From Hydrogenophaga sp. IBVHS1 (lineage in GTDB: Bacteria; Pseudomonadota; Gammaproteobacteria; Burkholderiales; Burkholderiaceae_C): DNA of 64,000 nt. The stretch spans positions 1,930,040 through 1,994,039 of the forward strand of contig NZ_NFUU01000001.1 in the NCBI RefSeq assembly GCF_002127265.1, given 5' to 3'. Shown piece after piece: positions 8,914 to 18,278 of this stretch. Below the pieces are notes generated by a model, which was not told the DNA's origin, ran no database searches, and saw only the letters and a program-made list of their open reading frames with translations. A program made the position numbers and the translations under genes. The first letter of the stretch is position 1; every line of letters starts with the position of its first letter.

Positions 8914-9615
8914 TCATCCGACGACCGACTCCACTTTCTCCATGGAGGTGTGGCGAACGTCCTCACCCTTCACGATGAAGATGATCTGTTCGGCAATGTT
9001 CTTGGCATGGTCGCCCACGCGCTCGATGGACTTGGCCAGGAACAGCAGGTCCAGGCTGGGCGAGATGGTGCGGGGATCTTCCATCATGTAGGTGATGAGC
9101 TTGCGCAGAAAGCCGTTGTATTCGTCGTCGATCGCATTGTCGCCCTTGATGATGGCCACCGCCATCGTGGTGTCCAGACGGGCGAACGAGTCGAGCGTCT
9201 TGCGCAGGAGCGCAGCGGCCAGGTCGGCGGCCACGCGCAACTCCGAGCTGGGCAGATTGCGGGGCGAACCGTTTTCGATGATGGATTTGACCATGCGGGC
9301 AATGCGCGCCACTTCGTCGCCAGCGCGCTCGAGGTTCTGCGTGGTGCGCGAAATCGCCATGAGGAAACGCAGGTCGCGCGCGGTGGGTTGACGGCGGCCG
9401 ATGGTGGAAATGATCTCGTGATCAATCTGCAGTTCCATCTGGTTGATGCGGTTTTCATTCTCGATCACCTGCTCTGCCGATTCCATGCTCATGTGCACCA
9501 GGGCGTAAACGGCCTGATGAAGCTGCGATTCGACCAGGCCGCCCATCTCGAGCACCTGCGTGGAGATGGAGTTGAGTTCGGCGTCGAACTGGCTGGAGAT
9601 GTGTTTGTCGCTCAT
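8914..9615 (-). CDS. phoU: phosphate transport system regulator PhoU
   Basis: 233 aa, all-alpha, made of two PhoU three-helix repeats. The recognisable metal-binding signatures are E-R-A-G-D-E-V in LERAGDEVARIARM and IERVGDHAKNIAEQ. PhoU links Pst activity to PhoR and keeps the Pho regulon off when phosphate is plentiful. It lies directly downstream of pstB and upstream of phoB. The gene starts MSDKHISSQFDAEL after an AGGAG-like sequence. Confidence 0.95.
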   Translation of the reverse strand: MSDKHISSQFDAELNSISTQVLEMGGLVESQLHQAVYALVHMSMESAEQVIENENRINQMELQIDHEIISTIGRRQPTARDLRFLMAISRTTQNLERAGDEVARIARMVKSIIENGSPRNLPSSELRVAADLAAALLRKTLDSFARLDTTMAVAIIKGDNAIDDEYNGFLRKLITYMMEDPRTISPSLDLLFLAKSIERVGDHAKNIAEQIIFIVKGEDVRHTSMEKVESVVG

Positions 9616-9641
9616 GGAGGTGTCTCTCGTTGGGGCCTGGA

Positions 9642-10448
9642 TCAGCCGAAGCGTCCGGTGATGTAGTCTTCCGTCTCGGTCTTGGCGGGCTTGAAGAAGA
9701 TCTGTTCGGTGGTGCCGAACTCGATCAGCTCACCCAGGTACATGTAGGCGGTGTAGTCGCTGCAGCGCGCGGCCTGCTGCATGTTGTGCGTGACGATGGC
9801 GATGGTGTAGTCCTGCTTGAGTTCGTGCACCAGTTCTTCGACCTTGCCTGTGGAAATGGGATCGAGCGCGGAGGTGGGTTCGTCGAGCAACAACACCGAG
9901 GGCTTCACGGCCACACTCCGTGCAATACACAAGCGCTGCTGCTGTCCGCCCGAGAGCGACAGACCACTCTGGTGCAGTTTGTCTTTCACCTCTTTCCACA
10001 GCGCCGCCTTCGACAGCGCCCATTCCACGCGCTCTTCCATGTCGTTCTTGTCCAGATTTTCGTAGAGCTTCACGCCGAAGGCGATGTTGTCGTAGATCGA
10101 CATGGGAAACGGCGTGGGCTTCTGGAACACCATGCCGATGCGCGCGCGCAGCAGGTTGATGTCCTGCTTCGCGTCCAGGATGTCCTGACCGTAAAACAGG
10201 ATCTGCCCCTCGGCACGCTGGCCAGGGTAAAGGCTGTACATGCGGTTGAGCGTGCGCAGCAGCGTGGATTTGCCACAACCCGAGGGCCCGATGAACGCGG
10301 TCACCTTGCGTTCCTCGACGTTCATGTTGACGTTCTTCAGGCCTTGAAACTTGCCATAGAAGAAGCTCAGGTTGCGAAGTTCGAGCGCGTTTCGCGTGGC
10401 GGGCTTCTCGGCGGGCTGGGTGGCGAGTGCGGGCATGGTCATGTCCAT
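9642..10448 (-). CDS. pstB: phosphate ABC transporter ATPase PstB
   Basis: 268 aa ABC ATPase with Walker [10 protein letters not shown] (residues 54-62), signature [14 protein letters not shown], Walker [13 protein letters not shown] and the switch His in IVTHNMQQA. It ends with the PstB-typical YITGRFG. Together with PstA and PstC it energises phosphate import. The order is pstS-pstC-pstA-pstB-phoU on the minus strand. Confidence 0.97.
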   Translation of the reverse strand: MDMTMPALATQPAEKPATRNALELRNLSFFYGKFQGLKNVNMNVEERKVTAFIGPSGCGKSTLLRTLNRMYSLYPGQRAEGQILFYGQDILDAKQDINLLRARIGMVFQKPTPFPMSIYDNIAFGVKLYENLDKNDMEERVEWALSKAALWKEVKDKLHQSGLSLSGGQQQRLCIARSVAVKPSVLLLDEPTSALDPISTGKVEELVHELKQDYTIAIVTHNMQQAARCSDYTAYMYLGELIEFGTTEQIFFKPAKTETEDYITGRFG

Positions 10449-10485
10449 GAGAATGGTGTTTCCGGGTTTGTTGGTGTTGGTTTGA

Positions 10486-11355
10486 TCAGTTCGCCGATTT
10501 TTCCCGGAGGAACACGCGCGCCACGATGTTGAGCACCAGCACTGAGAGGGTAATGAGCAATGCGCCGCCCCAGGCCAGCCGGATCCAGTTGTCGTAGGGG
10601 CTGAGCGCGAACTGGAAAATTACCACCGGCAAATTGGCCATGGGCGCGCCCATGTCGGTGCTGAAAAACTGGTTGTTGAGCGCCGTGAACAACAGCGGTG
10701 CGGTTTCTCCACTGATGCGGGCCACTGCCAGCAGCAGACCGGTCATCACGCCACTGCGGGCCGCGCGCAGCGTCACCATGGTGGCCACTTTCCAGCGCGG
10801 AGCACCCAGGGCGAAGGCCGCTTCCCGCAGGCTGCCGGGCACCAGGCGCAGCATGTTCTCGGTGGTGCGCACCACCACAGGCACGGCAATCAGCGAAAGC
10901 GCAAGGCTCCCAGCCCACCCTGAGAAATTGCCCACTGTGGCCACCGCGATGGCGTAGACAAACAAGCCCAGCACGATGGAAGGCGCCGACAGCATGATGT
11001 CGGTCACGAAACGCGTGAGTTCGGCCGTCTTGCTTTGATCGCCGTACTCGGCGAGGTAGACCCCGGCCAATATGCCAATGGGCGTGGAGACCAGAACCGA
11101 AAAGCCCACCATCATCAGGCTGCCCACGATGGCGTTGGCGAGGCCACCGCCTTCGCTGCCGGGCGCGGGCGTGGACTGCGTGAACATGTTCCAATCCAGC
11201 GCCTTGAAGCCGTTGGTGAACAGCACGCTCAAAATCCAGAGCAGCACCACCAGGCCGAGCACCATGGCCCCCATGGACAGCGTGAGGCCGATGGCGTTGG
11301 AGCGCTGGCGCTTCTTGTAAAGGGATTGATTGAATTCCATCGAATGTGACCTCAC
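10486..11355 (-). CDS. pstA: phosphate ABC transporter permease PstA
   Basis: 289 aa inner-membrane permease with about six transmembrane helices and a conserved ABC permease EAA-type loop ([21 protein letters not shown]). It partners PstC and takes its energy from PstB. Its start overlaps the pstC stop by four bases (11352-11355), so the two are translationally coupled. [15 protein letters not shown] is the usual PstA periplasmic segment. Confidence 0.95.
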   Translation of the reverse strand: MRSHSMEFNQSLYKKRQRSNAIGLTLSMGAMVLGLVVLLWILSVLFTNGFKALDWNMFTQSTPAPGSEGGGLANAIVGSLMMVGFSVLVSTPIGILAGVYLAEYGDQSKTAELTRFVTDIMLSAPSIVLGLFVYAIAVATVGNFSGWAGSLALSLIAVPVVVRTTENMLRLVPGSLREAAFALGAPRWKVATMVTLRAARSGVMTGLLLAVARISGETAPLLFTALNNQFFSTDMGAPMANLPVVIFQFALSPYDNWIRLAWGGALLITLSVLVLNIVARVFLREKSAN

Positions 11356-12350
11356 AGGCCCTTGGCCTTCTCGGCCCGCATCAACATGATCTTGGCCGCC
11401 GACAGCACCAGGAAGGTGATGACGAACAGCAGGAAGCCCAGCGCAAAGAGCGTTGAGAGGTGGAAGTCGGCAGCCTCACCGAATTCGTTGGCCAGCGTAG
11501 ACGCAATGGAGGTGCCTGGCGAGAACAGCGAGGTGGGCATGCGGTTGGCGTTGCCGATCACAAAGGTCACGGCCATCGTTTCGCCCAGCGCTCGACCCAG
11601 CCCCAGCATGATCCCGCCAATCACGCCCTTTTGCGTGTAGGGCAACACCACGCGCCGCACCACTTCCCAAGTGGTGCAACCCAGGCCGTAGGCCGACTCG
11701 CGCAGGATCGGTGGAACGATCTCGAACACATCGCGCATCACCGCCGCCACAAAGGGCAGCACCATGAAAGCCAGCACGATGCCAGCGGCCAGAATGCCAA
11801 AGCCGTTGGTGCTGCCACCAAACAAGAAACCCACCAGCGGCATGCCGCCGAGCATCTGCTGCACCGGCACCTGGAAGTAATCTGCGAACAGCGGCGCAAA
11901 CACGAACAGGCCGAACATGCCGTAGATGATGGACGGTACCGCCGCCAGCAGTTCAACCGCCGTACCCAGAGGGCGGCGCAGCCAGACCGGGCAGGTTTCG
12001 GTAAGGAACAGCGCAATGCCGAAGGCAAGCGGCACGGCGATCAGCAGCGCGATGCCAGCACTGGCCAGCGTGCCGACGATGGCAATGGCCGCGCCAAATT
12101 CTTCGTTGATGATGTCCCACTCAACGCGCCAGACGAATTCGATACCGAATTTCTGGAAGGTGGGCCAGGCATTGATGAACAGCGAAACTATGATGCCGAG
12201 CAATGCAACCAGCACCAGCAGCGAAAAAGCCTGCGTGAGGCGGTGAAACACAACGTCCTCGAACCGCTGGCGTCTGGCGATCGACGCCATGTTCGGGTTG
12301 TCCAGTTCCATGGACACGGGCTGCTGGCTCATGGTGGTTCCCACGTTCAT
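11352..12350 (-). CDS. pstC: phosphate ABC transporter permease PstC
   Basis: 332 aa permease with about six membrane helices and the EAA-type loop [19 protein letters not shown]. The start is taken as ATG 12350, preceded by GGGAG five bases upstream; the open frame extends 13 codons further without a ribosome-binding site, and another ATG lies six codons inside. It is downstream of pstS with a spacer of about 80 bp that shows a short palindromic stretch (CGCATCCGC..GCGGATGCG) able to trim or partly terminate the abundant pstS message. Confidence 0.93.
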   Translation of the reverse strand: MNVGTTMSQQPVSMELDNPNMASIARRQRFEDVVFHRLTQAFSLLVLVALLGIIVSLFINAWPTFQKFGIEFVWRVEWDIINEEFGAAIAIVGTLASAGIALLIAVPLAFGIALFLTETCPVWLRRPLGTAVELLAAVPSIIYGMFGLFVFAPLFADYFQVPVQQMLGGMPLVGFLFGGSTNGFGILAAGIVLAFMVLPFVAAVMRDVFEIVPPILRESAYGLGCTTWEVVRRVVLPYTQKGVIGGIMLGLGRALGETMAVTFVIGNANRMPTSLFSPGTSIASTLANEFGEAADFHLSTLFALGFLLFVITFLVLSAAKIMLMRAEKAKGL

Positions 12351-12428
12351 ATTGACTCCCAAGTCGGTTCTCCCCGACCCCGAACGCACATCCGCTCGAG
12401 GCGGATGCGTGTTTCGGGGTAGCCTGCC

Positions 12429-13460
12429 TTACTTGGCGATCTGCGTCCAGACCTTCGAACGGATTTGAGCCGTCAGGGCGTCAGGCAGGGGCACGTAGTC
12501 CAGCTCAGCAGCCAGTCCCTTGCCGTTCTTGAACGCCCAGTCAAAAAACTTCAGCACTTCGGCGGATTGCGCCTTGTCGGCCGGATCCTTGTACATCAGG
12601 ATGAACGAAGCGGTGCTCACGGGCCAGCTCTCGGCGCCCTTGGCATTGACCATCGAAATACCCATGCCGGGTGCGCTGAACCAGTCGGCACCCGCCGCGG
12701 CGGCAGCAAACGCCTTGTCGTCAGGGCTGACGTACTTGCCGTCGGCGTTCTGCAGCTGCAGGAAGTTCATGTTGTTCTTCTTCACGTAGGCGTACTCCAC
12801 GTAGCCCAGCGCGCCCTTGACACGGTTGACGTTGGCGGCCACGCCTTCGTTGCCCTTGCCACCCACGGAAGAAGCTGCAGGCCACTTCACGGCGGCGCCC
12901 TTGCCAACGGTGTCGGCCCAATCCTTGCTCACGGCGGTGAGGTAGTCGGTCCAGTTGAAGGTCGTGCCCGAACCGTCGGCGCGGTGCACCACGGTGATGT
13001 TGGCGTCTGGCAGGGTCTTGCCCGGGTTCAGGGCGACCAGCTTGGGATCGTTCCACTTGGCGATCTTGCCGAGGAACATTTCGGCCAGCACGGGGCCGGT
13101 CACGCGCAGCTCGCCGGGCTTGAAGCCTTCGAGGTTGATCACGGGCACGGTGCCACCGATGATGGCGGGAAACTGAACCATGCCGTCTTTGTCCAGGTCG
13201 GCGCCGGCCACCGGCGCGTCGGTAGCACCAAAGGCCACGGTTTTGGCGCGGATCTGGCGAATGCCACCCGAAGAACCGATCGACTGGTAGTTCAGGCCGG
13301 TGCCGGTTTCCTTCTTGTAGGCTTCAGCCCACTTGGCGTAAATGGGGAACGGGAAGGTAGCGCCTGCGCCGGTGATGTCGGCGGCCAGGGCGGAACCCAT
13401 GCCTGCGGTGGCCATCGCGGCGGCTGCCACGGTCTTGAGGAAAGTGCGTTTGGTGAACAT
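12429..13460 (-). CDS. pstS: periplasmic phosphate-binding protein PstS
   Basis: 343 aa. The Sec signal peptide (basic MFTKRTFLK, hydrophobic core, cleavage near GSALA-ADI) is followed by the mature PstS start ITGAGATFPFPIYAKW, with later phosphate-contact motifs SIGSSGGIRQI, FGATDAPV and HRADGSGTTFNW. It captures orthophosphate for PstCAB. It is first gene of the pst-pho operon, with AAGGAG before the ATG and a PHO box in its promoter. Confidence 0.97.
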   Translation of the reverse strand: MFTKRTFLKTVAAAAMATAGMGSALAADITGAGATFPFPIYAKWAEAYKKETGTGLNYQSIGSSGGIRQIRAKTVAFGATDAPVAGADLDKDGMVQFPAIIGGTVPVINLEGFKPGELRVTGPVLAEMFLGKIAKWNDPKLVALNPGKTLPDANITVVHRADGSGTTFNWTDYLTAVSKDWADTVGKGAAVKWPAASSVGGKGNEGVAANVNRVKGALGYVEYAYVKKNNMNFLQLQNADGKYVSPDDKAFAAAAAGADWFSAPGMGISMVNAKGAESWPVSTASFILMYKDPADKAQSAEVLKFFDWAFKNGKGLAAELDYVPLPDALTAQIRSKVWTQIAK

Positions 13461-13496
13461 TCGAGACTCCTTGCGGTTGGAAAGGGAACAAGGACG

Positions 13497-13530
13497 ACTC
13501 TAGGCAGGCTATGTGACAACACCGTGACAA
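13497..13530 (-). promoter_or_regulatory. PHO box and -10 of the pst operon
   Basis: On the minus strand two TTGTCAC units (13530-13524 and 13519-13513) are spaced exactly 11 bp apart, matching the tandem PhoB consensus CTGTCAT-N4-CTGTCAT. Ten bases further lies TAGAGT (13502-13497), a fair -10 in the position PhoB-dependent promoters require. The pstS ATG is 37 bases beyond the -10. The divergent ppx gene begins 130 bp to the right. Confidence 0.85.
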
Positions 13531-13659
13531 CTGCGCTCTGTCACAACCCACGGCTTGCGGCCCCGACTGAACCCTGGCAGCCATGCGTCACAATTCGGCC
13601 CTGACTCTGCTTCACCCTGCCGCCCCATCGGCCCTGTTCGGCCCGCCACCCCGCCACGC

Positions 13660-15144
13660 ATGCAAAACGGAACCCTTCTAGCCGCCATTGACCTTGGCTC
13701 CAACAGTTTCCGTCTGGAGATCGGTCGCTACCATTCGGGGCACATCGAGCGCATCGAATACCTCAAGGAAACCGTGCGCCAGGGCAACGGGCTGGACGAG
13801 GACAAATTGCTCAGCCAGGCCGCCATGGAGCGCGGCTGGGAGTGTCTGGCACGGTTTGCCGAGCGATTGCACGGCTTCAAGAAGCAGCAGGTGCGAGCTG
13901 TGGCCACGCAGACCCTGCGCGAAGCAAAAAACCGGGAGGAATTCCTGCGCAACGCCCAGGCCATCCTGGGTTTTTCGATTGATGTGGTGTCTGGTTACGA
14001 GGAAGCCCGGCTGATTTACCAGGGCGTATCGCGCCTGCTGCCCCATTCGGACGAAAAACGCCTGGTGGTCGACATCGGCGGCCGCTCCACCGAGATGATT
14101 CTGGGCGAAGGCTACCGGGCACGCACCATGGAGTCCTACCGGCTGGGGAGCGTGGCTTGGTCAAACCGGTATTTCCCACGCGGCCAGTTCAACGCCGCCG
14201 CCTTCAAGACCGCCGAGGTCGCCGCCAAGGCGGTGATCGACGACGCGCTGGACAAATTTGCGCCCTCCGAATGGAACGTGGCCTACGGCTCCTCTGGAAC
14301 GGTGGGCGCGGTCGCCGATATGCTGGGAGCCAATGGCTGGGCCACGGGATTGATCACGCGATCGGGGTTGGACTGGCTCGTGGACCGGATGATCAAGTCC
14401 GGCAGTTCGGACCAGATGCGACTGGAAGGCCTCAAGGACGACCGCCGACCGGTGATTGGCGGCGGCGTGAGCGTGTTGCGCGCTATTTTCGACCTGTTCG
14501 ACATCCAGCAAATGGTGCCGGCCCAGGGCGCGCTGCGCCACGGTGCTCTGTACGACCTGATCGACCGCGACACCGATGGCGGCGACGTGCGCGAGCGCAC
14601 CGTGCTCTGGCTGGCCAACCGTTTCTCGGCCGATGAGGCGCAGGGCAAGCGCGTGAGCGACGTGAGCACCGCCCTGTTCTCGCAGATTGCGGCACTGGAC
14701 GCGCAGAACGAGCGTTATTCGCAGAAGCTGGCATGGGCTGCACGCCTACACGAAATCGGCACGCACATTTCTCACGAACGCTCGCATCACCATGGTGCCT
14801 ACATCCTGGACAACGTCGACGCGCGCGGCTTCTCTCTGCCAGAACTCCACCGAATGAGCCAGCTGGTGCTGGGCCAGCGCGGCAAGCTGCGCAAGCTGGA
14901 GGAATCGCTGCATGACGAGCTGTTCGCGAAGCAGCTCATGGCGTTGCGTCTGGCCGTGCTCCTGTGCCATGCGCGCCAGAAGCCTGAGTACGAATCCGTC
15001 AAGCTCAGCTACAAGTCGCGCGCATTCAAACTCGCCACCAACCCTGGCTGGGCACGGCGCTATCCGCAATCGGCCTGGCTGCTGGGTGAAGAAGTGCTGG
15101 CCTGGCAAAAGACCGCCTGGAAGTTCACCGCCGACATCCGGTGA
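13660..15144 (+). CDS. ppx: exopolyphosphatase (Ppx/GppA family)
   Basis: 494 aa. The actin-fold N-terminus has the phosphate-1 motif AAIDLGSNSFRLEIGR and the phosphate-2 motif VVDIGGRSTEMILG, plus the catalytic Glu region in GYEEARLIYQG. The C-terminal part is an HD-like helical domain (LHEIGTHISHERSHHHGAYIL). It hydrolyses terminal phosphate from polyphosphate, or pppGpp in GppA members. ATG 13660 fits the conserved start; the frame is open for 35 more codons without homologous sequence. It is divergent from pstS and opposed in function to ppk nearby. Confidence 0.92.
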   Translation: MQNGTLLAAIDLGSNSFRLEIGRYHSGHIERIEYLKETVRQGNGLDEDKLLSQAAMERGWECLARFAERLHGFKKQQVRAVATQTLREAKNREEFLRNAQAILGFSIDVVSGYEEARLIYQGVSRLLPHSDEKRLVVDIGGRSTEMILGEGYRARTMESYRLGSVAWSNRYFPRGQFNAAAFKTAEVAAKAVIDDALDKFAPSEWNVAYGSSGTVGAVADMLGANGWATGLITRSGLDWLVDRMIKSGSSDQMRLEGLKDDRRPVIGGGVSVLRAIFDLFDIQQMVPAQGALRHGALYDLIDRDTDGGDVRERTVLWLANRFSADEAQGKRVSDVSTALFSQIAALDAQNERYSQKLAWAARLHEIGTHISHERSHHHGAYILDNVDARGFSLPELHRMSQLVLGQRGKLRKLEESLHDELFAKQLMALRLAVLLCHARQKPEYESVKLSYKSRAFKLATNPGWARRYPQSAWLLGEEVLAWQKTAWKFTADIR

Positions 15145-15180
15145 CACCGTTGCGTCATGCCTCTGACACACCGTTGTCAT
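15141..15180 (+). promoter_or_regulatory. array of four 11-bp-phased PHO-like units
   Basis: Seven-base units GTGACAC (15141), GCGTCAT (15152), CTGACAC (15163) and TTGTCAT (15174) are phased at exactly 11 bp, and all keep G3, C5 and A6 of CTGTCAT. The first covers the ppx stop codon. The array ends 64 bp before the histone-like gene. No -10 stands at the canonical 10-bp distance; TATAAA (15186) and TATATA (15195) are the nearest, so PhoB control is a hypothesis. Confidence 0.4.
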
Positions 15181-15188
15181 AAAGATAT

Positions 15189-15206
15189 AAACCGTATATA
15201 CGGTTT
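15189..15206. promoter_or_regulatory. 18-bp perfect palindrome (operator)
   Basis: AAACCGTATATACGGTTT is a perfect 18-bp inverted repeat overlapping the likely -10 region of the histone-like gene (TTGTCA at 15174 as -35, TATATA at 15195 as -10, 15-bp spacer). It lies 38 bp before the ATG. A dimeric DNA-binding protein is implied; the product of the gene itself, with a predicted ribbon-helix-helix head, is an obvious candidate. Confidence 0.6.
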
Positions 15207-15244
15207 AGAATTCCCGGCTTCACAACCAACGCCGGAGTTCATTC

Positions 15245-15703
15245 ATGGCCAGTCAGAGCAGCAAGAGCAGCCCCAAGAAACCCAAGCTGGTGCGCGACAG
15301 CTTCACCATACCGAAGACTGAATTCATCGCCATCGACGCGCTCAAGACACGCGCCATTGCGCTGGGCACCAGCGTGAAGAAGAGCGAGCTGCTGCGCGCT
15401 GGTCTGATGGTCTTACAAGGACTGAGCGACGCCGCTTACAAGGCAGCGCTGATCGCAGTCCCCACGCTCAAGACGGGGCGCCCCACCGGAGCCGACAAGC
15501 CCAAGGCGGCGGCCCCAACGAAAGCGGCTGTCAAGTCACCTGCCAAAGCCGCTCCCAAACCCGCCGTGAAGGTCGCGAGCAAGAAGGCAACGGCACCCAG
15601 GCCGGCCGCGAAAGCGCCAGCCAAAAAAGTGGTGGCCAGCAAAGCTGTGGCCAAGAAGCGCGTCGCCCGGAAGGTCGCAACGCCTGCCGTCAAATCTGCC
15701 TGA
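15245..15703 (+). CDS. histone H1-like protein with ribbon-helix-helix-like head
   Basis: 152 aa. Residues 1-70 read as strand-helix-helix (LVRDSFTIPKTEF, then DALKTRAIALGT, then KKSELLRAGLMVLQGLS), a pattern like ribbon-helix-helix DNA-binding domains. Residues about 80-152 are a low-complexity Lys/Ala/Pro tail with KAAAP, KSPAK and PAKK repeats, like eukaryotic H1 and bacterial AlgP/HctA-type proteins. It is probably a nucleoid protein; the tail would bind DNA, or possibly polyphosphate, by charge. It sits between ppx and the ppk-sixA operon with an 18-bp palindrome in its promoter. The function is inferred only. Confidence 0.6.
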   Translation: MASQSSKSSPKKPKLVRDSFTIPKTEFIAIDALKTRAIALGTSVKKSELLRAGLMVLQGLSDAAYKAALIAVPTLKTGRPTGADKPKAAAPTKAAVKSPAKAAPKPAVKVASKKATAPRPAAKAPAKKVVASKAVAKKRVARKVATPAVKSA

Positions 15704-15709
15704 ATCGGC

Positions 15710-16192
15710 TCAGATCATTTCAGGCGTCTGAACGGTCACCAGGACCGTCTGCCCCAGGGTGCCGCGTTCGCGGTGGCGCAGCCACCACACGGCGCCTTTC
15801 TTCACGGAGCAGTCGTCTTCCTGAAGGCCCAGCAACCGGGCCACCACGCGGCCCAGCGTGGGCTGGTGGCCAACCACCACCACCGGAGACTTTCCGTGGG
15901 GCCATTGCACCAGTTCAAGCAAGGCTTGCGGTGGGGCATCGGGGACCAGGGCCTCACTCAGTTTGAATTTGCGCCCCAGCGCCATGGCGGTCTGCTCGCA
16001 GCGCTGGGCCGGGCTGGTCCAGATGCGTGCGCCATCCGGCAACTGCCGATCCAGCCAGGCGGCCATGCGGGTTGCCTGTTTTTCGCCTCTGGACGTCAGC
16101 CGGCGCGCCAGGTCGGCGGCGTCTCCCGGCCGACCGAGAATGAGGTCGGGGTGATCCTGGGCCTCGGCATGCCGCCACAGAATCATGTCCAT
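15710..16192 (-). CDS. sixA: phosphohistidine phosphatase SixA
   Basis: 160 aa histidine-phosphatase-superfamily protein. It has the catalytic LWRHAEA (H8), the conserved SPAQRCEQTA arginine motif and the second His in VVVGHQPTLGRV. SixA enzymes remove phosphate from phosphohistidine on HPt domains or PTS proteins. ATG 16192 lies four bases after the ppk stop, so it is the last gene of the olsB-plcP-agt-ppk operon. sixA-ppk adjacency suggests a role in phosphate physiology. Confidence 0.88.
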   Translation of the reverse strand: MDMILWRHAEAQDHPDLILGRPGDAADLARRLTSRGEKQATRMAAWLDRQLPDGARIWTSPAQRCEQTAMALGRKFKLSEALVPDAPPQALLELVQWPHGKSPVVVVGHQPTLGRVVARLLGLQEDDCSVKKGAVWWLRHRERGTLGQTVLVTVQTPEMI

Positions 16193-16196
16193 TTCG

Positions 16197-18278
16197 TCAG
16201 CCCTTGCTGCCGTAGCGCGCCATGAGGCTGGCCTGCGCCGAATGCAGGGTGGCTGCGCGCTGGCGCCCACCGCCCTGCTGGCCTGCCGGCACGTAGCGAC
16301 CATCCGCCTGCAGAAGCCAGGCGTCTTTGGTGTCGTGCAGGTAGGCCGAGAGGCATTCGTCCATGATGCGGTGGCGCAGCGATGCATCGGTCACCGGCCA
16401 TGCGAGTTCGATGCGTCGCAGCATGTTGCGGTTCATCCAGTCGGCGCTGGAAAGCCACAGTTCCTCGTCATCACCGGTGCGGAAGTAGAACACGCGCGAA
16501 TGCTCAAGCAAGCGCCCGATCACCGACCGGATGCGCACGTTGTCGGTAACGCCAGGCACCTGTGCGGGCAGGATGCAGGCACCCCGCACGATCAGGTCGA
16601 TCTTCACGCCCTGTTGAGACGCGAGGGCAAGCGCACGTGCCATGGGCTCGTCGGTCAGCGCGTTCATCTTCAGGATGATGCGGGCGTCCTTGCCCGCCTT
16701 GGCCGCGACGCCAGCGGCCTCCACCTTGTCCAGCATGGCCTTGTGCAGGTGAAACGGCGCGATCAGGGCCTTGTTGAGCTTGGGCAGGCGGTTCTGGCTT
16801 GCCAGGTGCAGGAAGATCTGTTCGAGGTCGGCGGTAAGTGCGTCATCGGCTGTGAGGTAGCTGAGGTCGGTGTAGAGGCGCGCGGTACCGGGGTTGTAAT
16901 TGCCGGTGGAAAGGTGCGCATAGCGGCGAAGGCCACCCGCCTCACGCCGCGTGATGAGCAGCATCTTGGCGTGTGTCTTGAGCCCAACCACGCCATACAC
17001 CACCTGCGCGCCCACCGACTCAAGGCGTTCTGCGTAGTTGATGTTGGCCTCCTCGTCAAAGCGCGCCTTGAGCTCCACCACCGCCGTCACTTCCTTGCCT
17101 CGGCGAACCGCCTCGCGGAGCAGGTTCATGAGCTCGGATTTCGCGCCGGTGCGGTAGATCGTCTGCTTGATGGCCAGCACGTCCGGATCTTCCACCGCTT
17201 CGCGCAGGAAGCCCAGCACCGCGTCAAAGCTCTCGTAGGGCTGGTGGATCAGCACGTCGCCGTGCCGCAGCCGCTCGAAGTACGACTGCCCCGGCGTGAG
17301 CTGCAGCGGCCATCCGGCGTTGTAAGTTTCAAACCGCAGCGAGGGCGCGTCCACGTTGTCGATAAGCTGGTTCAAACGCACCAGATTCACCGGCCCCGGC
17401 ACGCGGTACAGCGCCATTTCGGGGAGCGCAAATTGCTCGAGCAGAAAGCTGGAGAGATACGGCGAACAGCCTGCCGACACTTCCAGACGAAGCGCCTGAC
17501 CGTAGTGGCGCTGTTGCAGCCCCTTGCGCAACGCGGTGCGCAGGTTTTTCACTTCTTCCTCGTCCACCGCCAGATCGGAATGCCGCGTGACGCGGAACTG
17601 GGAGAACTCGGTGACCTGCCGCCCAGGAAAGAGATCGCCCAGGTGCGAGCGAATGAGGCTGGAGATGGAGACGAAATGCGTCTGCTTCGACCCCTTGACC
17701 GGCGGCATGCGAAAGAAACGCGGCAGGATGCGGGGCACCTTGACGATGGCGATTTCGTTCTCGCGGCCAAAAGCGTCCTTGCCGGTCAGGCGCACGATGA
17801 AGTTGAGCGACTTGTTGGCCACCTGAGGGAACGGATGCGCCGGGTCCAGCCCCACCGGCATCAGCAAGGGCTGCACCTCCTTGATGAAGAACTCCTTCAC
17901 CCAGCGGCGCTGGCGCGCATTGCGTTCGCCGTGCGAGATCAGCTTGATGCCCTTCTTTTCCAGCAACGGGAGCAGTTCGTCGTTGTAGATGGCGTACTGC
18001 TGCGCCACCAGCGCGTGCACTTCGGTGGAAAGTTGCTCGAAAGTCTGGGTGGTGTAGAGGCCGCGCTGTTCGTTGGCCTTGGCCGCCGTGAGGTGGGGCG
18101 CCACGCGCACCTCGAAGAACTCGTCAAGGTTGCTGGAGACGATGCTGAGGTAGCGCAGCCGTTCGAGCAAGGGCACGTCCGGCCGCCGCGCCCAATCCAT
18201 GACACGCTCGTTGAAAGCCAGGATGCTGTGGTCGCGGTCGAGAAGGGGGAGCTTCTGGTTGGGGGTGGAGCCGCTCAT
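16197..18278 (-). CDS. ppk1: polyphosphate kinase 1
   Basis: 693 aa, the usual length. It has the N-terminal PPK1 domain (DRDHSILAFNERVMDWA), middle domain and two PLD-like catalytic domains. The autophosphorylated His is in KTHAKMLLI, followed by YAHLSTGNYN; the second-site region is around LEHSRVFYF. It makes polyphosphate reversibly from ATP. The ATG overlaps the preceding glycosyltransferase stop by four bases. A PHO box and -10 lie just upstream and predict a second, nearly leaderless transcript. Confidence 0.96.
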   Translation of the reverse strand: MSGSTPNQKLPLLDRDHSILAFNERVMDWARRPDVPLLERLRYLSIVSSNLDEFFEVRVAPHLTAAKANEQRGLYTTQTFEQLSTEVHALVAQQYAIYNDELLPLLEKKGIKLISHGERNARQRRWVKEFFIKEVQPLLMPVGLDPAHPFPQVANKSLNFIVRLTGKDAFGRENEIAIVKVPRILPRFFRMPPVKGSKQTHFVSISSLIRSHLGDLFPGRQVTEFSQFRVTRHSDLAVDEEEVKNLRTALRKGLQQRHYGQALRLEVSAGCSPYLSSFLLEQFALPEMALYRVPGPVNLVRLNQLIDNVDAPSLRFETYNAGWPLQLTPGQSYFERLRHGDVLIHQPYESFDAVLGFLREAVEDPDVLAIKQTIYRTGAKSELMNLLREAVRRGKEVTAVVELKARFDEEANINYAERLESVGAQVVYGVVGLKTHAKMLLITRREAGGLRRYAHLSTGNYNPGTARLYTDLSYLTADDALTADLEQIFLHLASQNRLPKLNKALIAPFHLHKAMLDKVEAAGVAAKAGKDARIILKMNALTDEPMARALALASQQGVKIDLIVRGACILPAQVPGVTDNVRIRSVIGRLLEHSRVFYFRTGDDEELWLSSADWMNRNMLRRIELAWPVTDASLRHRIMDECLSAYLHDTKDAWLLQADGRYVPAGQQGGGRQRAATLHSAQASLMARYGSKG

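Noticed and set aside
8808-8966. N-terminal extension of PhoB by 53 codons
   Set aside because: It would translate the dispersed repeat and part of phoU; the receiver domain starts cleanly at GTG 8807.
13538-13544. A PHO box directed toward ppx
   Set aside because: Only a single CTGTCAC unit; no partner at 11 bp on either side.
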